Below are positions 57,905-64,000 of a DNA stretch of 64,000 bases, one piece after another. The notes beneath the pieces were generated by a model. It did not search any database and had not been told where the DNA came from. It saw only the letters and a list, made by a program, of their open reading frames with translations. This stretch comes from Pseudomonas sp. ERMR1:02 (GTDB lineage Bacteria > Pseudomonadota > Gammaproteobacteria > Pseudomonadales > Pseudomonadaceae): assembly GCF_002277815.1 (NCBI RefSeq), contig NZ_NKJI01000002.1:62001-126000 (forward strand), given 5' to 3'. The position numbers were made by a program, and so were the translations under genes. Each line of letters starts with the position of its first letter. Positions within the stretch are counted from its first letter, which is position 1.

Positions 57905-58924
57905 TCAATTCGTCGGCTCAGACGCCAGTTTCTCCAGCAACATCGCCAGGGCCACTTCTTCGGCACGTAATCCTTTGCGAATCCTGGGTCTGGGCAATTG
58001 GGCCAGTGCGCCCAGATGAAATCCCTCGAGTACTCCAGGATGGATATAGCACTTGCGGCAAACTGCGGGCGTATTACCCAGCTGTCTTGCGACATTTTTC
58101 ACCGTCTCCACCACTTGCCGTTTCGCCTCCGATTCCGGTTGCCACTGTAATTCGCGCAGCACAGCCAGTGCCAGGGCGCTGCCGGCCCAGGTGCGGTAAT
58201 CCTTGGCAGTAAAATCAGCGCCGGTCAGTGTTTGCAGGTAAGCGTTGATGTCGGCGGACGTGATCGTGTGTCGTTCCCCGTTCTCGTCGAGGTATTGAAA
58301 GAGGTTTTGCCCGGGTATCTCCTGGCAACGTTTGACGATTCGCGCCAGTCGCCGATCCTTCACGGTGATTTGATGTTCTACGCCACTTTTGCCACGAAAC
58401 TGGAACTGGATCGCGCTGCCGTTAATCTCCACATGACGGTCGCGCAAGGTGGTCAGGCCGTAAGAACGATTGTCCCGAGCATACTGGGTGTTGCCAATAC
58501 GGATGAGCGTGGCATCGAGCAAGGTGATGACCGTGGCCATGACCTTTTCGCGGCTGAAACCCGGCGCTGCCAATATCGCTTCCAGTTGTTTGCGCAATTT
58601 CGGCAAAGCCAGGCCGAAATCCCGCAAGCGCGAGTATTTGTCGCTGTCGCGCACTTCGCGCCAGCGCGGGTGATAGCGGTATTGTTTGCGACCGCGCGCG
58701 TCCCGGCCGGTGGCTTGCAGATGCCCGCGCGGGTCGGTGCAGATCCACACATCGGTGTAGGCCGGTGGCACCGCTAGTGCGTTGATGCGTTGAATTTCGG
58801 CAGGATCATTGATGCGTTGGCCGAGCGGGTCGAAGTAGCAGAACTTGCCTCGCAGTTTTTTGCGGGCAATTCCAGGCAGCGTGTCATCGACGTAATGCAG
58901 GTCGGGCGGCAGTGCATCGGGCAT
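57905..58924 (-). CDS. DNA topoisomerase IB (bacterial, poxvirus-like)
   Basis: 339 residues. Relaxes supercoils through a 3'-phosphotyrosine. Catalytic residues are visible: Tyr293 in CRKCYIHPGVLE, the RIGNTQYARDNRSYGLTTL block with the first catalytic Arg, and GKSGVEHQI with the Lys. Length is normal for the bacterial family. Monocistronic. Confidence 0.93.
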   Translation of the reverse strand: MPDALPPDLHYVDDTLPGIARKKLRGKFCYFDPLGQRINDPAEIQRINALAVPPAYTDVWICTDPRGHLQATGRDARGRKQYRYHPRWREVRDSDKYSRLRDFGLALPKLRKQLEAILAAPGFSREKVMATVITLLDATLIRIGNTQYARDNRSYGLTTLRDRHVEINGSAIQFQFRGKSGVEHQITVKDRRLARIVKRCQEIPGQNLFQYLDENGERHTITSADINAYLQTLTGADFTAKDYRTWAGSALALAVLRELQWQPESEAKRQVVETVKNVARQLGNTPAVCRKCYIHPGVLEGFHLGALAQLPRPRIRKGLRAEEVALAMLLEKLASEPTN

Positions 58925-59000
58925 GGCGATTGTCCTGGGCGAGGAAATCCGGGGTCGTTACAGCCATTGACCCCACGCCGCCGCGGTCGTGCCAGCGAAG

Positions 59001-60080
59001 TTATGCCAACACGGCCACGGCTTTGATTTGCGCCCAGAACTGCTGGCCGGGATGCACGTTCAACTGGTCGCGGGAGAAACGCGTAATGCGCGCCAGAAGA
59101 GGCGTGCCCGCCGCGTCCAGACGCACCAGCACATGAGCGGCGTTGTCAGCCCCCATTTCACTGACCACGGTGACTGGCAGGCGATTGAGAATGCTGCTGT
59201 GTTCGGCGTTGTGCAGGCTCAGGCTGACATCCCGCGCTTGCACTTTGCAGCGCAATGCCTGGCCCGGCGTCATTGGCTTGTGCGTCACACGAATGTTCAG
59301 GGCCGTGTCGGGCAGTTGCAGGGTCAGCAACTGGTAATCGCTGTCATAGCGACTCACGCGGCCTTCGATCACCACACCGGCGTCATCGCCCAGCGCCAGC
59401 GGCAAGTCGAGGCGCGCGAGGGTCTGGCCGATGGGGCCGCTGGCCAGCGCCTTGCCATTGCTGAGCAGGACGATATGGTCGGCCAGCCGCGCCACTTCAT
59501 CCTGCGAGTGGCTGACGTACAACACCGGGATATCCAGTTCATCGTGCAACCGTTGCAGGTAAGGCAGGATTTCGCTTTTGCGCTGGGAGTCCAGTGCGGC
59601 CAGCGGCTCATCCATCAGCAACAGTTTCGGGCTGGTGAGCAGGGCACGGGCGATGCCGATGCGCTGCCGCTCGCCGCCCGACAGGTTCTGCGGATGGCGA
59701 TCGAGCAGATGGCCGATTCCTAGCAGCTCGGTCGCGTGGGCCATGTCGACCCGGCGCTGGTGTTTCGGGATTCGTTTCAGGCCGAATTCCAGGTTGGCCA
59801 GCACCGACAGATGTGGAAACAGACTGGCTTCCTGAAAAACGTAACCCAGGGCGCGTTTGTGCGGCGCCACGAAAATTTTCCTGTCGCTGTCCTGCCAGAC
59901 TTCGTCGTTGACCTGGATAAAGCCCTGATCGGCCCGCTCCAGGCCCGCGATGCAACGCAGGCAGGTGGTCTTGCCCGAACCGGAGTGACCGTAAAGCGCA
60001 GTGACACCACGGCCGGGCAAATGTAAATCAACATCCAGGGCAAACCCCGAATAACTCAACTTCAGACGCGATTGAATCAT
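59001..60080 (-). CDS. modC: Molybdate ABC transporter ATP-binding protein
   Basis: 359 residues. ATPase domain with Walker [10 protein letters not shown], signature [15 protein letters not shown], Walker [13 protein letters not shown]; then the C-terminal MOP/TOBE molybdate-binding domain (about 290-355, [10 protein letters not shown] region onward). Follows modB by 3 bases. Confidence 0.95.
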   Translation of the reverse strand: MIQSRLKLSYSGFALDVDLHLPGRGVTALYGHSGSGKTTCLRCIAGLERADQGFIQVNDEVWQDSDRKIFVAPHKRALGYVFQEASLFPHLSVLANLEFGLKRIPKHQRRVDMAHATELLGIGHLLDRHPQNLSGGERQRIGIARALLTSPKLLLMDEPLAALDSQRKSEILPYLQRLHDELDIPVLYVSHSQDEVARLADHIVLLSNGKALASGPIGQTLARLDLPLALGDDAGVVIEGRVSRYDSDYQLLTLQLPDTALNIRVTHKPMTPGQALRCKVQARDVSLSLHNAEHSSILNRLPVTVVSEMGADNAAHVLVRLDAAGTPLLARITRFSRDQLNVHPGQQFWAQIKAVAVLA

Positions 60081-60083
60081 TGA

Positions 60084-60764
60084 TCAGCTCCAGCCCGGTT
60101 TGGTTTTTCGGCTGGAGTAAAGCGCCAGCAGTACCGCAAAGGAGAACACCAGCATCGCCCCGGCCAGCCAATGGGCCTGGGCGTATTCCATGGCTTCGAC
60201 GTGATCGTAGATCTGCACCGAGACTACGCGGGTCTTGCCGGGAATGTTGCCGCCGATCATCAGTACCATACCGAACTCACCGACGGTATGGGCGAAGCCG
60301 AGGATGGCCGCAGTGATGAAACCGGATTTGGCCAGGGGCAGAGTCACGCTGAAGAAGGTGTCCCAGGGATTGGCGCGCAAGGTCGCGGCCACTTCCAGCG
60401 GGCGAGTGCCAATGGCGGAAAAAGCATTTTGCAGCGGCTGAACCACGAACGGCATCGAGTACAACACCGAACCGATGACCAACCCGGCAAAACTGAAAGT
60501 GAGGGTGCCAAGCCCCAGTGACTGGGTGAAGTGGCCGACAAACCCGTTAGGACCGAGTGCCAGCAACAGATAAAAACCGATCACCGTGGGTGGCAGCACC
60601 AGGGGCAGGGCGACGATCGCCCCGACCGGGCCGCGCACCCAGGATTGGGTGCGCGAGAGCCATAACGCCAGCGGAGTGCCGATCACCAACAGGATCACGG
60701 TCGTCAGGGACGCCAGTTTCAGGGTCAGCCAAATGGCGGAAAAATCGGCACTCGTTAGCGTCAT
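60084..60764 (-). CDS. modB: Molybdate ABC transporter permease
   Basis: 226 residues, five to six spans, opening [20 protein letters not shown] and EAA loop [21 protein letters not shown]. The start directly follows the modA stop. Confidence 0.95.
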   Translation of the reverse strand: MTLTSADFSAIWLTLKLASLTTVILLVIGTPLALWLSRTQSWVRGPVGAIVALPLVLPPTVIGFYLLLALGPNGFVGHFTQSLGLGTLTFSFAGLVIGSVLYSMPFVVQPLQNAFSAIGTRPLEVAATLRANPWDTFFSVTLPLAKSGFITAAILGFAHTVGEFGMVLMIGGNIPGKTRVVSVQIYDHVEAMEYAQAHWLAGAMLVFSFAVLLALYSSRKTKPGWS

Positions 60765-61544
<780 letters not shown>

Positions 61545-61573
61545 TTAAAGGCAAATGTTACAAGGGGGTGAAT

Positions 61574-61597
61574 CGCTATGTATTTAAATATATAGCG
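61574..61597. promoter_or_regulatory. ModE-like operator upstream of modA
   Basis: 24-base near-perfect palindrome CGCTATGTATTT / AAATATATAGCG, of the CGCTATAT-type arms bound by ModE. Molybdate-loaded ModE would repress modABC. Confidence 0.7.
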
Positions 61598-61652
61598 AAA
61601 TGCCTGCAAACGGAATGTGTGGTATGCGCGTTATTGAAGACGCGCATCACCC

Positions 61653-61786
61653 TGTAGCAGCTGGCGAAGCCTGCGTTGGGCTGCGCAGCAGTCGTAAATT
61701 CAGCTGCCTCGATTATCCTGAAAGACCGTGTAATCAGGTTTCACGACTGCTGCGCAGCCGAACGCAGCCTTCGGCAGCTGCTACAA
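61653..61786. repeat. Large palindromic repeat (GTAGCAGCTGGCGAAGCC family)
   Basis: Arms start TGTAGCAGCTGGCGAAGCCT and end with the complement AGCTGCTACA, with TGCGCAGCAGTCGT near the centre paired to ACGACTGCTGCGCA. A third repeat family, distinct from REP and the GCTCTGCG type. Confidence 0.85.
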
Positions 61787-61794
61787 GGTTCAGG

Positions 61795-62859
61795 TCAGGC
61801 GCGAGTCAGCTTGGCCAATCCTTCCTCAGCCAGTCGCCGGGTCAGTTGCGCAGTCGTCAGTTCAGCGCCTAACGTGAACGCCTGGCCGGCCCAGAGGTTG
61901 CTGAAATCCGCTTCGCCTTTGGCCCGCAACGGCATCAGCGCACCACCGGCCAGCGGGAAGGCCGGCGCCTTGGCGCTTATCGGCCCTAGCTCTCGCATCA
62001 CCCGATTGAGAATCCCCCGCGCCGGGCGTCCAGTGAAAACGTTGGTGATGGCAGTCTCGCTTTCCCTGGCTGTACGCAACGCCTTGTGATGCGAAGCACT
62101 GACCTTGGCTTCCGGCGTGAACAGATACGCGGTCCCCACTTGCACCGCCGAAGCACCCAACATGAACGCTGCCGCAACCCCCCGCGCATCGGCAATGCCG
62201 CCAGCGGCAATCACCGGTACTTTCACCGCATCGACGACCTGAGGCACCAATGCAAATGTACCGACCTGGCTGCTCAAGTCATCGCTGAGAAACATTCCAC
62301 GGTGTCCGCCCGCTTCGTAACCCATGGCGATGATCGCGTCGCAGCCATGCTGTTCAAGCCAGATGGCTTCTTCAACCGTGGTGGCCGAGGACAGCACTTT
62401 TGCTCCGGTGGCCTTGACCCGATCCAGTAGGGATTTTTCCGGCAGGCCAAAGTGGAAGCTCACGACTTCAGGGCGAAACTCCTCGATCACTGCGCAACCT
62501 GCGGCATCGAATGGAGCGCGATTGGACACTGGCGTCGGCGCATCGAAGTCGACACCCAACTCCCGGTAATAGGGTTCCAGTAGATCCTTCCAGTCGCGTG
62601 CGCGTTGCTCGTCGACTGGCGGTGGTTGATGGCAGAAAAAGTTGACGTTGATCGGGCGCTTAGTGTGTTGACGAATGGTCTTCAGCTCTTCGCGCAATTG
62701 CTCGATGCTCAGCATCGCTGCCGGCATGGAACCCAGGCCACCGGCGTTGCTCGCCGCGATGACCATGGAAGAATTGGTGGCTCCGGCCATTGGGCCCTGG
62801 ATGATCGGCAGTTCGATCCCGAGCAGGTCAAGAATGCGGGTGTCTGGCCATTGGCTCAT
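61795..62859 (-). CDS. Nitronate monooxygenase (NMO / 2-nitropropane dioxygenase family)
   Basis: 354 residues from MSQWPDTRILDLLGIELPII. FMN-dependent TIM barrel: QGPMAGATNSSMVIAASNAG, SFHFGLPEKSLLDRVKATGA, GYEAGGHRGMF, VPVIAAGGIADARGV and GTAYLFTPEAKVS are family motifs. Oxidises alkyl nitronates such as propionate-3-nitronate. Start ATG with GGAGAAC upstream; a longer frame to 62931 has no support. Confidence 0.92.
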   Translation of the reverse strand: MSQWPDTRILDLLGIELPIIQGPMAGATNSSMVIAASNAGGLGSMPAAMLSIEQLREELKTIRQHTKRPINVNFFCHQPPPVDEQRARDWKDLLEPYYRELGVDFDAPTPVSNRAPFDAAGCAVIEEFRPEVVSFHFGLPEKSLLDRVKATGAKVLSSATTVEEAIWLEQHGCDAIIAMGYEAGGHRGMFLSDDLSSQVGTFALVPQVVDAVKVPVIAAGGIADARGVAAAFMLGASAVQVGTAYLFTPEAKVSASHHKALRTARESETAITNVFTGRPARGILNRVMRELGPISAKAPAFPLAGGALMPLRAKGEADFSNLWAGQAFTLGAELTTAQLTRRLAEEGLAKLTRA

Positions 62860-63066
62860 TTGGGTGTTCTCCGACGTTGAAACCGGGCAGGGACGGTAGA
62901 TGCGGATTTGTAGCAGCAATGGCCGACGCAAGGCCAGTCAAGTTTCACCTGGTCTGCAATGGATCGTCCCGCCGTTGTGTGAATTGGATTAAAGTCGAGT
63001 ACGGCAATTTTTTGCGATGTGGTATTTAAATCACACCACAACAGGTGAACCCACCAGGAGGCAGTC

Positions 63067-64000
63067 ATGTTCCAAGGCATTTTGATCGATAAAGACGACA
63101 GCGGGTACCGGGCCACACTGCAAGAGATCAATGACGATCAACTGCCCGAGGGCGATGTGACGGTGCGTGTGGCATACAGCACGTTGAATTTCAAGGATGG
63201 CCTGGCGATCACCGGCAGCAGTCCGGTGGTGCGAAAATTTCCCATGGTGCCGGGTATCGATCTGGCGGGGACCGTCGAAGTCAGTGGGCATCCGGACTAC
63301 AAGGTCGGTGACAAGGTCCTGCTCAATGGCTGGGGTGTAGGCGAAGGGCATTGGGGCGGTCTGGCGCAGAAAGCGCGCTTGAATGGCGATTGGCTGATCC
63401 CTCTGCCCAAGGCGTTTACCGCTGCGCAAGCAATGGCCATCGGCACCGCAGGTTACACCGCGATGCTGTGCATCCTCGCGCTGGAGCATAACGGCGTGAC
63501 GCCCGAGCAAGGCGAAGTCCTGGTCACTGGCGCCAACGGCGGTGTAGGCAGTTTCGCTATCGCACTGTTAAGCAAACTGGGCTACCGAGTGGTTGCATCC
63601 ACCGGTCGTACGTCGGAGCACGACTACCTCAAACAGCTGGGCGCCAGCGAAATTATCGATCGCTCCACGCTGTCAGAGCCAGGCAAGCCCCTGGCCAAGG
63701 AGCGCTGGGCGGCGGTCATCGATTCGGTCGGTAGCCACACCCTGGCCAACGCGTGTGCCAGCACCAAGGCCAACGGCACTATCGCCGCCTGCGGTCTGGC
63801 TCAGGGAATGGAATTCCCTGCATCGGTCGCACCGTTCATTTTGCGCGGCGTGACCCTGGCCGGCATCAACAGCGTGACGCAACCCAAAGCCAAACGCGTA
63901 GAGGCGTGGGGTCGCCTGGCGCAGGATCTGGATTTCAACCTGCTGCCACTGATCAGTCATGAAATCGGATTGAGCGAGGCTATTGATGCGGCACCGCGCT
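63067..64000 (+). CDS. Acrylyl-CoA reductase / YhdH-type quinone oxidoreductase (cut by window end)
   Basis: 311 codons are present of an expected 330 or so. MDR superfamily without structural zinc: VRVAYSTLNFKDGLAITG, FPMVPGIDLAGTVEVSGHPD, LNGWGVGEGHWGGLAQ and NADPH loop VTGANGGVGSFAIALL are the AcuI/YhdH hallmarks. Start ATG after AGGAGG. Physiological substrate is uncertain; acrylyl-CoA is the best-known one for the family. Confidence 0.88.
   Translation, partial: MFQGILIDKDDSGYRATLQEINDDQLPEGDVTVRVAYSTLNFKDGLAITGSSPVVRKFPMVPGIDLAGTVEVSGHPDYKVGDKVLLNGWGVGEGHWGGLAQKARLNGDWLIPLPKAFTAAQAMAIGTAGYTAMLCILALEHNGVTPEQGEVLVTGANGGVGSFAIALLSKLGYRVVASTGRTSEHDYLKQLGASEIIDRSTLSEPGKPLAKERWAAVIDSVGSHTLANACASTKANGTIAACGLAQGMEFPASVAPFILRGVTLAGINSVTQPKAKRVEAWGRLAQDLDFNLLPLISHEIGLSEAIDAAPR

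Overview
The window is about 60% GC and reads as a chromosomal segment of a Pseudomonas of the fluorescens group. Evidence: the gacA-uvrC-pgsA-tRNA-Gly-tRNA-Cys-tRNA-Leu order with a TTG start for gacA, the cobalt/cobalamin genes arranged as in pseudomonads, the (R)-3-hydroxybutyrate genes beside a sigma-54 activator, and many REP/REPIN palindromes (GTAGGAGC...GCTCGCGA type) in the gaps between genes.

Layout. 1-6.8 kb: a lone periplasmic binding protein, a DUF2970 protein, an IS3-family element inserted in a REPIN, and metH. 7.3-17.8 kb: nfuA, then a cobalamin block. This has cbtB-cbtA-cobE-cobM on the minus strand and cobW-cobN-chelatase ATPase-VWA protein on the plus strand, each set behind its own cobalamin riboswitch. 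18-23.3 kb: an MFS pump with a divergent LysR regulator, a TerC/CBS membrane protein and a Phd/RelE-type toxin-antitoxin pair. 23.5-30.2 kb: a polar amino acid type ABC transporter, RidA, an IclR regulator, a PLP enzyme of the D-serine/D-threonine lyase fold and a KDG kinase; together these suggest D-glucosaminate use. 30.2-39.4 kb: a parvulin, a hybrid histidine kinase, a PilT/PilU stub, and a 3-hydroxybutyrate module (acetoacetyl-CoA synthetase, dehydrogenase, GntP permease, sigma-54 activator) with a visible -24/-12 promoter. 39.5-48.9 kb: yejABEF peptide importer, a second parvulin, a Pseudomonas fragi type lipase, and a DAHP synthase behind an aromatic-rich leader peptide and terminator, then an acetyltransferase. 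49-52.7 kb: gacA, uvrC, pgsA and three tRNAs. 52.7-54.7 kb: remnant of an element integrated at tRNA-Leu, bounded by a diverged copy of the tRNA 3' end plus its terminator. 54.7-57.9 kb: small orphan genes and debris. 57.9-64 kb: topoisomerase IB, modABC with a ModE-like operator, a nitronate monooxygenase and the start of an AcuI/YhdH-type reductase cut by the window end.

A caution for any user: about twenty conserved genes or gene segments are broken by single missing bases, mostly in homopolymer runs, and never by an extra base. Core genes are among them (metH, nfuA, uvrC, cobN). This looks like residual long-read consensus error and not gene decay. I therefore list these as CDS over their full reconstructed span and give the position of each break.
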